In this document: in pieces, positions 8,405 to 16,375 of the stretch | Layout: the number at the start of each line of letters is the position of its first letter | Position numbering within the stretch: position 1 is the stretch's first letter | Assembly: GCA_024234505.1 (NCBI GenBank) | Contig: JACKOD010000002.1 | Coordinates: forward strand, 744,001 to 808,000 | Length of the DNA: 64,000 nt | Direction of reading: 5' to 3' | Source: Hahellaceae bacterium | GTDB lineage: Bacteria; Pseudomonadota; Gammaproteobacteria; Pseudomonadales; Oleiphilaceae | Position numbers and translations under genes: made by a program | The notes under the pieces: model-generated | Seen by the model: the letters and a program-made list of their open reading frames with translations, nothing else | Database searches by the model: none | Told to the model about the DNA's origin: nothing

Positions 8405-9253
8405 TTAATCCCTGAAGGCGCAGTTGGCACGGAAAGGATGGGCGGGATAAGTGCCCAGTAGCCGGGTTTCCTCGGCAAAAAAGCTGAGTTCTTCAAGTGC
8501 TCTTTGCAGGGGGCGCTGGTGAATATGCCCTTCGATATCGACGTGAAACTGACTGGAGTTCATGCCACCGCCGGAGATATAGCTTTCTACCTTGCAAAGG
8601 TTGACGCCGTTGGTGGCGAACCCTCCCAATGCCTTGTAAAGCGCCGCCGGAATATTGCGCGCCCTGAAGAGCACCGAGGTGATATAGGTTTTATCCTGCT
8701 CCAGCTTGGGTACGACCGGCGAGGGGGAAAGAATAATAAAACGGGTGGTATTCCCGCTCATGTCCTGAAAGTTGTCTTTCAGAATCGTCAACTGGTAGAG
8801 CTCTGCTGCCAGTGTGGAGGCGATGGCGGCGTAGCTGTGGTCATTACGCTGGCTGACTTCCAGTGCTGCCCCGGCAGTATCCAGTCGGGCCTGAGGCAAA
8901 AAATGCAACGCCTCAATATGATTGGCACACTGGGCCAGCGCCTGAGGATGGGAGACCACGGTTTTAATATCTGTCAGCGTGGTACCGGGTCTGGCGAGTA
9001 AACAGTGATTTACCGGCTCGAAATGCTCCCCCACGATGTGCAACTGCATTTCAGGAATCAGGCGATAAATCTCTTCGACACGGCCGGCGGTTGAATTTTC
9101 CACAGGAATCATCGCCATATCGGCTTCGCCGCGTTCGGCAATCCGCATTGCCTCGCGGAAAGAACTGCAGGCAATGGCCTGATGGCCGGGAAACACGCGT
9201 TGACAGGACAGGTGAGAATAAGCGCCTTCGTGGCCTTGATAAGCAATAGTCAT
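8405..9253 (-). CDS. pheA: Prephenate dehydratase, monofunctional (PDT-ACT)
   Basis: Converts prephenate to phenylpyruvate, the committed step to phenylalanine. 282 residues: a prephenate dehydratase domain (about 1-180, starting IAYQGHEGAYSHL, with the catalytic NTTRF motif near 168-172) and a C-terminal ACT domain for feedback control (about 190-270). Unlike the P-protein of most Gammaproteobacteria there is no N-terminal chorismate mutase domain. The ACT segment has VESYISGG in place of the ESRP of bifunctional enzymes, which resembles the alphaproteobacterial form. Chorismate mutase must be encoded elsewhere. The gene stands alone on this strand; the aromatic pathway entry enzyme (DAHP synthase) lies 6 kb away. 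Confidence 0.9.
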   Translation of the reverse strand: MTIAYQGHEGAYSHLSCQRVFPGHQAIACSSFREAMRIAERGEADMAMIPVENSTAGRVEEIYRLIPEMQLHIVGEHFEPVNHCLLARPGTTLTDIKTVVSHPQALAQCANHIEALHFLPQARLDTAGAALEVSQRNDHSYAAIASTLAAELYQLTILKDNFQDMSGNTTRFIILSPSPVVPKLEQDKTYITSVLFRARNIPAALYKALGGFATNGVNLCKVESYISGGGMNSSQFHVDIEGHIHQRPLQRALEELSFFAEETRLLGTYPAHPFRANCAFRD

Positions 9254-9409
9254 AGAAGTGAAATACAGTCGTCGGGAGTTAAGTTAGTAGCGTGTCAGGT
9301 AGCAGACTCACCACACAGGCGTCACAAACTTACTGTAATCGAATTGAAAAGGCCAGTGTCCGTCGTGTTTCCTGACCGGCATGGACTAAAGCAAACGTCC
9401 GTGGCGAGG

Positions 9410-10192
9410 TTACATATAGGACTCGAGCAAACGCGGCAGCGTGTTTTCTCGAAGTGTGCCGATGGCATCCCAAATCTGTTCTCCCAGCTCCGGATGTTCT
9501 GCCATAAACTGCTTGGACAGCATCAGATAATAGGCTTTGGTAGAAAGCAGGGGGGCCACTTTGTAAATGTTAGAAAACTCGTCGGGCTTGGACTGAATCA
9601 GATAATCGCCAGTCACTTCCTGCAGCGCAACGGCGTCCACGCGCAGGGCTGTCAGCATGCGCAGACTGAGTTCCGAAGAAACAAACTCCTGAACATGCAA
9701 TCCTTGTTTACGAAGATCTTTCACTATGGAAAAGCCCAGCGGGGCACCGACATTAACGCCTTCTACCTGCCCGAATGACTGTCCATTCCAATCAAGCGGA
9801 TTGCCGCCCCGAGAATAAAGTGCATAGGAAATGCTGGTAATACGGCGCGCGGCATCCGGTTTTCCCTCTTTAAAGGGATAAACACCAAACACTTCGCGTT
9901 CATGATTAAATGACGCATTAAATATGCCATCCAGCTCGCCTGACTGAAGTAGCGACAGGCAGCGCTTCCAGGGGTAACGTCTCAGTTCTATGCTGAGTTC
10001 GGGCAACAGGGTTTCCAGCGATTTCACCAGCTCGACGGCGGCACCGGGCTTTTCCGGTACAGTCGTGGAATCTTCCAGATAATAAGGTACCTGGGCTTTG
10101 TCTTCATAAGCGAAAACCACACGAACTTTAGCGTGGCACACGGTGCTTGCTACCATAAGCATCGAAAGCGAAAGGGTGAGCAGTTTGAACAA
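9410..10192 (-). CDS. Periplasmic solute-binding protein, family 3-like
   Basis: 260 residues with a signal peptide (hydrophobic TLSLSMLMVASTV, cleavage probably after CHA). The mature part has the two-lobed fold of amino-acid-type binding proteins: KPGAAVELVKSLETLLP, RRYPWKRCLSLLQSGELDG (about 75-95), and a second lobe with VDAVALQEVTGDYLI. Such orphan proteins with a YPWKRCLxxLxxGExDG segment are common in marine and aquatic Gammaproteobacteria; no permease or ATPase gene is adjacent. The start is a TTG without a clear ribosome site; an ATG at 10162 inside the signal peptide is an alternative. Confidence 0.75.
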   Translation of the reverse strand: MFKLLTLSLSMLMVASTVCHAKVRVVFAYEDKAQVPYYLEDSTTVPEKPGAAVELVKSLETLLPELSIELRRYPWKRCLSLLQSGELDGIFNASFNHEREVFGVYPFKEGKPDAARRITSISYALYSRGGNPLDWNGQSFGQVEGVNVGAPLGFSIVKDLRKQGLHVQEFVSSELSLRMLTALRVDAVALQEVTGDYLIQSKPDEFSNIYKVAPLLSTKAYYLMLSKQFMAEHPELGEQIWDAIGTLRENTLPRLLESYM

Positions 10193-10430
10193 AGGAATAC
10201 GCTCTCTTAATTCAATAGGTTCAGTTGTGCACTATCGTTTGGCTGTTGTGCATACCATTTAAATAAAAGCGTAGCATTGTGTGCAAGGTTTTGCCGGACA
10301 AGTCGAGTGACGAGTTTCCCTTGATCAATGCCGCCTGTTGAGTCAGAAAACTTGACAGGCGGTATCGAGGGTCTGAGTATCCCTGTAATATGTGTCTGAT
10401 TCTGGCCTGATTATTTTATACGAGGATGGT

Positions 10431-10898
10431 ATGCCTTACTTTTTCGGCATAGGGATTGCCATATTGGTGTTTATTCTGATTTATCATGGTAATCACAGCT
10501 ATGCTAAAACGCTGCGGCAATGGCGTTACGGTTTTGCCGCAGCGGTGGCCATAGCGGTTTTAACCGCCATGGTGCTGACCGGGCGCGCCCATATTCTTAC
10601 GGCGATGGTGGCGGCGTTGATTCCGGTAATCAAACAACTTCCCCAGTTGCTTAAGGTGATGCCGCATTTAAAGCCTGGCGCTCAGGAACAAACCTCGGCG
10701 CCTGAAAAACCTTCAGGAGGGGCGATGACCGTGGAAGAGGCTCGCGACATTCTTGGGGTGAAGGACGGCTGTACCGAAAATGAAATTATTGACGCTCATC
10801 GCCGCCTGATGCAAAAACTGCACCCCGACCGGGGCGGGAGTGATTTTCTGGCGGCGCAAGTCAATCAGGCGCGGGATGTGTTGCTCAGAAAGGGGTGA
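10431..10898 (+). CDS. Membrane-anchored J-domain protein (DnaJ-like)
   Basis: About 155 residues. Two N-terminal hydrophobic segments (FFGIGIAILVFILIYHG and GFAAAVAIAVLTAMVL) are followed by a linker rich in Pro/Gln and a C-terminal J-domain of about 57 residues starting MTVEEARDILGVKDGCT, with the essential HPD tripeptide in KLHPDRGGSD. The arrangement resembles mitochondrial Pam18/TIM14 and small bacterial membrane J-proteins that recruit DnaK to the inner membrane. The ATG at 10431 is chosen because a GAGG site lies just upstream; a GTG at 10392 would add 13 residues with no site. It ends 3 bp before the next gene, so the pair is an operon. Confidence 0.85.
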   Translation: MPYFFGIGIAILVFILIYHGNHSYAKTLRQWRYGFAAAVAIAVLTAMVLTGRAHILTAMVAALIPVIKQLPQLLKVMPHLKPGAQEQTSAPEKPSGGAMTVEEARDILGVKDGCTENEIIDAHRRLMQKLHPDRGGSDFLAAQVNQARDVLLRKG

Positions 10899-10901
10899 GC
10901 G

Positions 10902-11609
10902 ATGGATATTGTTATCGGTGTTTTGCTGATTATTGTGTTGTATTTCGGCTCTCACCAAATGGTGAAACGTCGCCAGCGCAGGCGGGAAAAATTTTTAGAC
11001 AGCTATCGTTTTCACCCGCAAATTCGGGAGAAAGTGGCGGCCCGACATCCGCATCTGCAGCCATCACAGCTGGATGAAGTGATGGAAGGCATGCGCGATT
11101 ACTTCCGGTTTTGCCTGCAGGCGCGTAAACGTATGGTGTCGATGCCATCCCAGGTCGTGGATGATGCGTGGCATGAGTTTATTTTGTTTACCCGTAGTTA
11201 CCAGCTGTTTTGCCTGAAAGCCTTTGGACGCTTTTTACATCACACCCCTGCCGTCGTGATGAAATCACCGACCCAGGCACAGGAAGGTATTCAGCGCGCC
11301 TGGCGTCTTGCCTGCCATCACGAGAAATTGTCACCCAAGTACCCCGCCAGGTTGCCGCGTTTGTTTGCACTGGACGGACAACTGAAAATCGTGAATGGCT
11401 TTACGTATAGTATTGATTGCAAAAACAAAAGTTCACCCAATTATGGCGATGGTTATTGTGCCAGCCATATCGGGTGCTCATCGGGATGTGGCGGAGACTC
11501 GGGGTCGTCCAGTGCGGACACGGGAGGTTTTTTCAGTGGGAGTGACAGCGATAGTGGCGGCAGTAGCGACAGCGGTGGATGTGGTGGTGGTTGTGGAGGC
11601 GGAGATTAA
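10902..11609 (+). CDS. Glycine-rich-domain protein with Gly/Ser/Cys tail
   Basis: 235 residues: an N-terminal membrane helix (DIVIGVLLIIVLYFGSH), a basic stretch (RRQRRREKF), a central helical region (about 30-165) with VVDDAWHEFILFTRSYQLFC and FGRFLHHTP, then a tail of about 55 residues made almost only of Gly, Ser, Asp and Cys (GGCGGGCGGGD at the very end). The core motif VDxxWHxxILxTxxYxxFC...G.x(2)xHH is seen in glycine-rich domain-containing proteins of plants and bacteria whose role is unknown. The Cys residues in the tail could bind metal or form disulfides. Tight spacing with the J-protein upstream and 1-bp overlap with rluF downstream suggests one transcript. Function unknown. Confidence 0.75.
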   Translation: MDIVIGVLLIIVLYFGSHQMVKRRQRRREKFLDSYRFHPQIREKVAARHPHLQPSQLDEVMEGMRDYFRFCLQARKRMVSMPSQVVDDAWHEFILFTRSYQLFCLKAFGRFLHHTPAVVMKSPTQAQEGIQRAWRLACHHEKLSPKYPARLPRLFALDGQLKIVNGFTYSIDCKNKSSPNYGDGYCASHIGCSSGCGGDSGSSSADTGGFFSGSDSDSGGSSDSGGCGGGCGGGD

Positions 11610-12562
11610 TGCAATCTAACAGTGGTACCCGCCTGAATAAATTTATCAGTGAAACGGGCATTTGTTCGCGTCGCGAAGCCGATACACTGATCGAAGACGG
11701 CCAGGTCAAGGTGAACGGCCAAGTGGCTGGCATGGGGCTTCGGGTGACGGCAGACGATCAGGTGACGGTACGTGGCAAGTTGTTGCGACCCAAACCCCAG
11801 GCGGTCTATCTGGTGTATAACAAACCGGTGGGCATCACCTGTACTACCGAGCAGCATGTGGCCGGAAATATTGTGGATGCGGTGAATTATCCTGCGCGTA
11901 TTTTTCCGATTGGTCGCCTGGATAAGCCTTCCGAAGGTTTGATTCTGCTCACCAATGACGGCGATATTGTGAACAAAATCCTGCGCGCAGGTAATGCTCA
12001 CGAAAAAGAATATGTGGTCAGCGTAGACAAACCCATCACCGAGGCCTTTGTAAAAAAAATGGCCTCCGGTGTCCCGATACTGGATACCATTACACAGCCT
12101 TGCAAGGTGCGACAGTTGTCCGCCAACAGTTTCAATATTGTCCTGACGCAAGGTCTGAATCGCCAGATTCGCCGGATGGCAGAGTATCTCGGCTTCAATG
12201 TTACTCGTTTGAAGCGGGTACGCATTATGAATATTCGTCTGGGCGAGTTAAAAGTGGGGCAGTGGCGTCAGTTGAGTGAAACGGAAATGGCCACGATTGA
12301 GTCACTGCTGGCAGGCTCTAGCAAAACGGCAGAAGCATCGCTTCCCAAATCGGGTAATGCGCCTCGTAGAGCCAGACCGGCCGGCGAGGCTCGGTCGTCC
12401 ACCCCGGTGTCCCGTAGCAAGGATTCTAAATCTGCGGGTTTACGATCATCCACTGCCGGTGCAGGGGGCAAAAGCCGTCGATCGGGTCACGCCGGTTCGC
12501 CGCCCCGAGACGGCGATAAACGCCCCCATCCGAAAAGAGGGCAATCGCGACGAGCAAAATAG
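11609..12562 (+). CDS. rluF: 23S rRNA pseudouridine(2604) synthase RluF
   Basis: Isomerises U2604 of 23S rRNA. An S4 RNA-binding domain (RLNKFISETGICSRREAD, about 8-60) precedes the RsuA-family catalytic domain with GRLDKPSEGLILLTNDG, where the Asp is catalytic (about 107-123), and LTQGLNRQIRRMAEYLG. The run NKILRAGNAHEKEYVVSVD closely follows E. coli RluF. A basic, low-complexity tail of about 85 residues (Ser/Arg/Lys/Pro) is also a RluF-type feature. The ATG overlaps the stop of the previous gene by one base and has GGAG upstream (inside the previous gene), so translational coupling is likely. Confidence 0.93.
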   Translation: MQSNSGTRLNKFISETGICSRREADTLIEDGQVKVNGQVAGMGLRVTADDQVTVRGKLLRPKPQAVYLVYNKPVGITCTTEQHVAGNIVDAVNYPARIFPIGRLDKPSEGLILLTNDGDIVNKILRAGNAHEKEYVVSVDKPITEAFVKKMASGVPILDTITQPCKVRQLSANSFNIVLTQGLNRQIRRMAEYLGFNVTRLKRVRIMNIRLGELKVGQWRQLSETEMATIESLLAGSSKTAEASLPKSGNAPRRARPAGEARSSTPVSRSKDSKSAGLRSSTAGAGGKSRRSGHAGSPPRDGDKRPHPKRGQSRRAK

Positions 12563-12646
12563 AAAGGGGTGAAACCCCGGATCTGTTTGCGACTTGTCTG
12601 ACACTTCAATACAAAACATATTGTCATGTTGTGATTCTTCTGACAT

Positions 12647-12666
12647 TGTACACTTGTCTGTGTACA
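12647..12666. promoter_or_regulatory. Inverted repeat upstream of ceramidase-like gene
   Basis: TGTACAC (12647-12653) and GTGTACA (12660-12666) form a perfect 7-bp dyad with a 6-bp spacer, 37 bp before the start codon. The length and spacing suit a dimeric regulator. No regulator gene is adjacent, so the binding protein is unknown. Confidence 0.35.
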
Positions 12667-12702
12667 GGTGTTCCTTTTTTACATTGATCGAAGAATAACA
12701 AT

Positions 12703-14754
12703 ATGACGATGAATAAGCGTATTTTTCAGCGGTTGGTTTTCAGTATGACGTTCGTATTGCAGGCGTGTAGCCCTGCAGATACGGTCACGGTGAATTTTAC
12801 CCCTGCGGCACCTTTGCCGCCTCCCTCCACCTTCATGGCGGGTGTCGCCGAAGTGGATATCACTCCGCCGCCGGGGGTCTTGCCAAGAGCCGGTTATGCC
12901 ACCTGGTCAACCGTCGGTGAAGGCTTTCGTACCCGACTGTACGCCAGGGTTTTCTATCTGAGCGACAAGGACGGCGACAGCCATTTGATCATACAAACCG
13001 ATCTCACCGCAGGCTCGCGGATTTTGCACACCCGCCTGGGTGAAGTGCTCAGTCAAACCACCGACATCGATGCCAGCCGGATAACGCTTACCGCCACGCA
13101 TTCACATTCTGCACCGGGGCAAATACTCGGCAGCCAGTTTTACAACAAGCATATTTCCCATCAGGCGGGCTTCGCGCAAGGGTATTTTGATTTTCTGGTT
13201 GAACGAATCAGTCATGCCGCGCAACAGGCCTATGATCAGCAAGTTCCGGCAGTGCTGGCGACCGGGCAGACCAATATCTGGGGTTTGACGCGTAATCGTT
13301 CGATTCAGGCGTATGTCGAAAATAAATCGGTGAACAACAAAAGTGAAGGTGACGAACGCACGTTTCATTCGGTTAATCCCACCCTGTATATGGTGCGGAT
13401 TGATCAGAAAACGTCAACGGGCGAACGTAAACCTCTTGGGGCATTTGCGAGCTTTTCTATTCATGGCACCGCTTTGCCGCAGAGTGAGACCCTGTTTAAC
13501 GCCGACATCTGGGCTTATCTTCAACAAGATTGGGCTTGGCATATCAAACAGAAATACGGCCTGAAGGAGACCGTGCCGGTTGCCGGATTCGAAGGAACGC
13601 ATGGTGACGTCGCCCCGGCTGCACGCTTTGGCATGTTGGGTTATATCGAAGCGCGGCGAGTGGGACAGGCGATTGGCCAGCAGGCGATTGCGCTGTATGA
13701 CACACTCGAATCACAGTTGACGGATCAGGTGGATATCGACTCGTCGATTAGACAGGTGAATCTGCGCGAAGCTCCCGAAATAGACGGGGTTCAAATCTGC
13801 GATGAAGCCGCCGTAGGTAATACCCTGGCCGCTGCACCGTTGGAGCATACTTCCCCGGTCATTGGTTATCTGCCTTTTATGAAGCAGGGTAGCCGGCGCT
13901 GGGGAGCCGAAGAAGACAACTGTCAGGGACGCAAACGTATTTTGGGGTTTGATACGTTGCAGCGCATGCTGGAGCCAAAAGACAGCTTTCCTGATTATGT
14001 GTTGTTCCAGCTTGTACGGATCAACGATCTGTTAATGGTTCCGGTTCCTTTCGAAATGACAACGGAATCGGGCCGGCGTCTGGCCGAGTCCGCGCAACAG
14101 GGCTGGCAGGACACCGGGCATCCCTTAAAGCATATTATGGTCACCAGTCTGGCGGGGGGGTATACCGGCTATATCACAACGCCGGAAGAATACGGCCGGC
14201 AGTATTATGAAGGCGGGCACACCCTCTACGGGAAGGATTCATTACCCTATTTGCAAGCGCACGTGCGGCATTTATCCACGGCAATGAGCGGCCGTTCGGA
14301 AAGCCAGCCCCGGCTCGCTGAGCTGCCTGCGGCCTGGCAATACCATTTTGATGTCCGCCGTTTTCTACCTGAAGCCGTCCCCGCTCAGGGCGAACGGGCG
14401 CAAGTGAGCCCTCCTGCCTTTTCTCACGCACAGGTGAACGAAGAAGGGCATTGGGATTATCACTGGCGAGATGTTAACGTCAGCCAGATTGAGTTGCATC
14501 GCCCCCTGGTGAGCATTGAAGTCCGACCTCTGGGAAGTGACACATGGCAACCGCTGAAAATAGACGGGAGGCCAGTGAATGATGAAGGCTTTGATATTGC
14601 TATCCGCGTTGAAGATAAGGACTTGCCTGACGGCATGGCCGAATATTCCACGCAATGGTACAACCCGGTATTTGCAGGAGAACAGCAGGAGTACCGTTTT
14701 GTTGTGGCGGCACGTGCGGGGTTGCCTGTTTTCTATTCTTCAGCGTTTCACTAG
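12703..14754 (+). CDS. Neutral/alkaline ceramidase-family lipoprotein, nucleophile Ser replaced
   Basis: 683 residues with a lipoprotein-type signal (VFSMTFVLQAC, lipobox LQAC with Cys at about 22). The protein follows the neutral ceramidase family: GVAEVDITPPPG at the start of the mature part, the zinc-binding TATHSHSAPGQ, RNRSIQAY, FASFSIHGTALP, then a C-terminal immunoglobulin-like domain. Family members hydrolyse the amide bond of ceramide. The family's hexapeptide GDVSPN, whose Ser is the proposed nucleophile, here reads GDVAPA (about residue 305), so Ser is replaced by Ala. Either the activity is lost or altered, or the substrate differs. No other lipid gene is nearby. The start at 12703 has only a weak ribosome site; an ATG at 12709 is equally possible. 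Confidence 0.8.
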   Translation: MTMNKRIFQRLVFSMTFVLQACSPADTVTVNFTPAAPLPPPSTFMAGVAEVDITPPPGVLPRAGYATWSTVGEGFRTRLYARVFYLSDKDGDSHLIIQTDLTAGSRILHTRLGEVLSQTTDIDASRITLTATHSHSAPGQILGSQFYNKHISHQAGFAQGYFDFLVERISHAAQQAYDQQVPAVLATGQTNIWGLTRNRSIQAYVENKSVNNKSEGDERTFHSVNPTLYMVRIDQKTSTGERKPLGAFASFSIHGTALPQSETLFNADIWAYLQQDWAWHIKQKYGLKETVPVAGFEGTHGDVAPAARFGMLGYIEARRVGQAIGQQAIALYDTLESQLTDQVDIDSSIRQVNLREAPEIDGVQICDEAAVGNTLAAAPLEHTSPVIGYLPFMKQGSRRWGAEEDNCQGRKRILGFDTLQRMLEPKDSFPDYVLFQLVRINDLLMVPVPFEMTTESGRRLAESAQQGWQDTGHPLKHIMVTSLAGGYTGYITTPEEYGRQYYEGGHTLYGKDSLPYLQAHVRHLSTAMSGRSESQPRLAELPAAWQYHFDVRRFLPEAVPAQGERAQVSPPAFSHAQVNEEGHWDYHWRDVNVSQIELHRPLVSIEVRPLGSDTWQPLKIDGRPVNDEGFDIAIRVEDKDLPDGMAEYSTQWYNPVFAGEQQEYRFVVAARAGLPVFYSSAFH

Positions 14755-14849
14755 AGGGGGGACGTGAGGGTGAGGGAGTTCAAAAAACAGCCAATAAAGT
14801 TGATCCAGATGCTTTGCATCCGGTATGAATTCAAGTAGTATCCGAGGTT

Positions 14850-14999
14850 ATGAACAGACAAATACCGAACGCAGCATTAGTACACAACGAACTTGCCCTG
14901 ACTGGCAAGGGCGTCTTGGCGTCTGCAGGTTTGGGTTGGCATCGTGCCGTAGGTTATTGGGGCTTCTGGTTTTATGGCTTTAGCCCCGCACGTGCCTGA
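14850..14999 (+). CDS. Aromatic-rich leader peptide ahead of DAHP synthase
   Basis: A 49-codon reading frame with ATG at 14850 and a GAGG motif just upstream, ending TGA at 14997-14999. Between codons 30 and 44 it has three Trp, two Tyr and three Phe codons plus one His (GWHRAVGYWGFWFYGF). Its length, its position 110 bp before the DAHP synthase gene and the strong terminator in between match the plan of an amino-acid leader peptide such as trpL or pheL. Charged tRNAs for Trp, Tyr and Phe would let the ribosome pass; shortage of any of the three would stall it. Expression is not proven, and the GAGG lies closer to the ATG than usual. Confidence 0.7.
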   Translation: MNRQIPNAALVHNELALTGKGVLASAGLGWHRAVGYWGFWFYGFSPARA

Positions 15000-15011
15000 G
15001 TTAATTTAAGC

Positions 15012-15090
15012 GAAGGGCGCGTGCACAGACACGACGCCTTCCGGATTCCACAAAAAACCCCGAAAGGCTGTCCTTTCGGGGTTTTTTGTT
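15012..15090 (+). terminator. Attenuator: antiterminator and intrinsic terminator before DAHP synthase
   Basis: A perfect 16-bp stem (15052-15067 with 15072-15087) closed by a 4-base loop and followed by a T-rich run forms a strong intrinsic terminator 20 bp before the DAHP synthase start. Its 5' arm (CCGAAAGGC, 15060-15068) can alternatively pair with GCCTTCCGG (15036-15044; 8 of 9 pairs), and that segment can itself pair with GAAGGGCG (15012-15019, one bulge). This gives the mutually exclusive hairpins of a transcription attenuator. Another hairpin (GGGGCT 14959-14964 with AGCCCC 14982-14987) lies over the aromatic codons. Pairings were worked out by eye. Confidence 0.7.
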
Positions 15091-15108
15091 TTTAAACGGA
15101 GAAAAATC

Positions 15109-16197
15109 ATGCAAGTAACCAGTGAGTCCAGACAGACTGGCAGGAAGGAATCAACCATGAATGACACACTACCCGGCGCACAAGTGACTGCGCTGCCATC
15201 GCCCGCCACGGTACTGGATCAAATGCCCTTGGCCGCCCCCGTGGCGGTTCAGATCAGCCAACATCGTCATGCGATTCGTGAGGTGATCAGTGGTGATGAT
15301 TCACGTTTATTGGTCGTCACCGGGCCTTGTTCCATACATGATCCACAGGCCGCTTACGATTACGGCCGCCGTTTGGCCGCGTTGCAATCGGAGCTCGGCG
15401 ACAAAATGCTGCTGGTGATGCGTTGTTACTTTGAAAAACCCCGTACCACGGTGGGCTGGAAAGGGCTGTTACATGATCCGGCAATGGATGGCAGTCACGA
15501 TATGGAAAAAGGCATTACCCTGGGCCGGGAAGTGTTGCTGGAGCTGGCAGGAATGGGTCTACCGCTGGCAACGGAAGCCTTGAATCCGCTGTCGATGAAC
15601 TACCTTCAGGATACATTAAGCTGGGTCGCCGTCGGTGCTCGAACCACCGAATCCCAGCCTCACCGTGAGATGGCCAGTGGTTTGTCCATGCCCGTAGGTT
15701 TCAAAAATGCGACAGATGGCAGTTTCGGCGTAGCGGTAAACGCGATTAAGTCGGCGGCACAGCCACACAGCTTTCTCGGGGTTGATGCCGATGGTCGGAT
15801 GGGGGTGATGCGAACTTCGGGTAACGCCCATTGCCATATCGTTTTGCGCGGTGGAAATGGTCGGCCGAATTATGATGAACTCAGTATCGCCCGCTGCGAA
15901 CATGCGCTGGAAAATGCGGGGCTCGCGCCACGCATCATGGTGGATTGCAGTCATGAAAACTCGGCAAAAAACCATTTAAAGCAAGCCGAAGTGCTGGCGG
16001 ATATCGGTCGCCAGATTCAGGCTGGCAATCGATCTATTCTCGGGGTGATGCTGGAAAGTTTCATTGAAGAGGGCCGCCAGGAGATTGCTGCCGAGATGTG
16101 CTACGGCCAATCGGTGACCGATGCCTGCCTGAGCTGGGAGCAAACAGAAATGGCCTTGCGAAGCCTGCATCAACAGCTGCCTGATTCGCAGTCGTGA
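15109..16197 (+). CDS. 3-deoxy-7-phosphoheptulonate (DAHP) synthase, class I
   Basis: Condenses phosphoenolpyruvate and erythrose 4-phosphate, the first step of aromatic amino-acid synthesis. 362 residues, the length of AroF/AroG/AroH enzymes. Visible motifs: TGPCSIHDPQAAYDYGRRL, MRCYFEKPRTTVGWKGL, WVAVGARTTESQPHRE, PVGFKNATDG, LRGGNGRPNY and the metal-binding DCSHENSAKNH. The isoform (Phe-, Tyr- or Trp-inhibited) cannot be told with certainty. The ATG at 15109 has GGAG seven bases upstream; an ATG at 15157 with AAGGAA is an alternative. The gene is preceded by an aromatic-codon leader and terminator, which implies control by attenuation, and is followed by its own terminator. Confidence 0.94.
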   Translation: MQVTSESRQTGRKESTMNDTLPGAQVTALPSPATVLDQMPLAAPVAVQISQHRHAIREVISGDDSRLLVVTGPCSIHDPQAAYDYGRRLAALQSELGDKMLLVMRCYFEKPRTTVGWKGLLHDPAMDGSHDMEKGITLGREVLLELAGMGLPLATEALNPLSMNYLQDTLSWVAVGARTTESQPHREMASGLSMPVGFKNATDGSFGVAVNAIKSAAQPHSFLGVDADGRMGVMRTSGNAHCHIVLRGGNGRPNYDELSIARCEHALENAGLAPRIMVDCSHENSAKNHLKQAEVLADIGRQIQAGNRSILGVMLESFIEEGRQEIAAEMCYGQSVTDACLSWEQTEMALRSLHQQLPDSQS

Positions 16198-16204
16198 GGT
16201 TCTG

Positions 16205-16232
16205 AAAAGCGCATCGTTAGATGCGCTTTTTT
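16205..16232 (+). terminator. Intrinsic terminator after DAHP synthase
   Basis: AAAAGCGCATC (16205-16215) pairs perfectly with GATGCGCTTTT (16220-16230) across a 4-base loop, followed by more T. It lies 8 bp beyond the stop codon. Confidence 0.85.
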
Positions 16233-16375
16233 ATTGATATTATTTTTATCATAATAAAAAGCTATCGCCTTAATTGAATCAATTGTTTTTGATAATTGTG
16301 TGGGCTCGCTTAACCTATCCCTGTCGAAACACATCACAGTAATGATGAGCCACTGACTGGCAGGAGATACCCCGT

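Noticed and set aside
16240..16300. OxyR-type site ahead of the peroxiredoxin-glutaredoxin gene
   Set aside because: Some ATA/CTAT elements are present, but spacing and symmetry do not fit the four-part OxyR consensus well enough.
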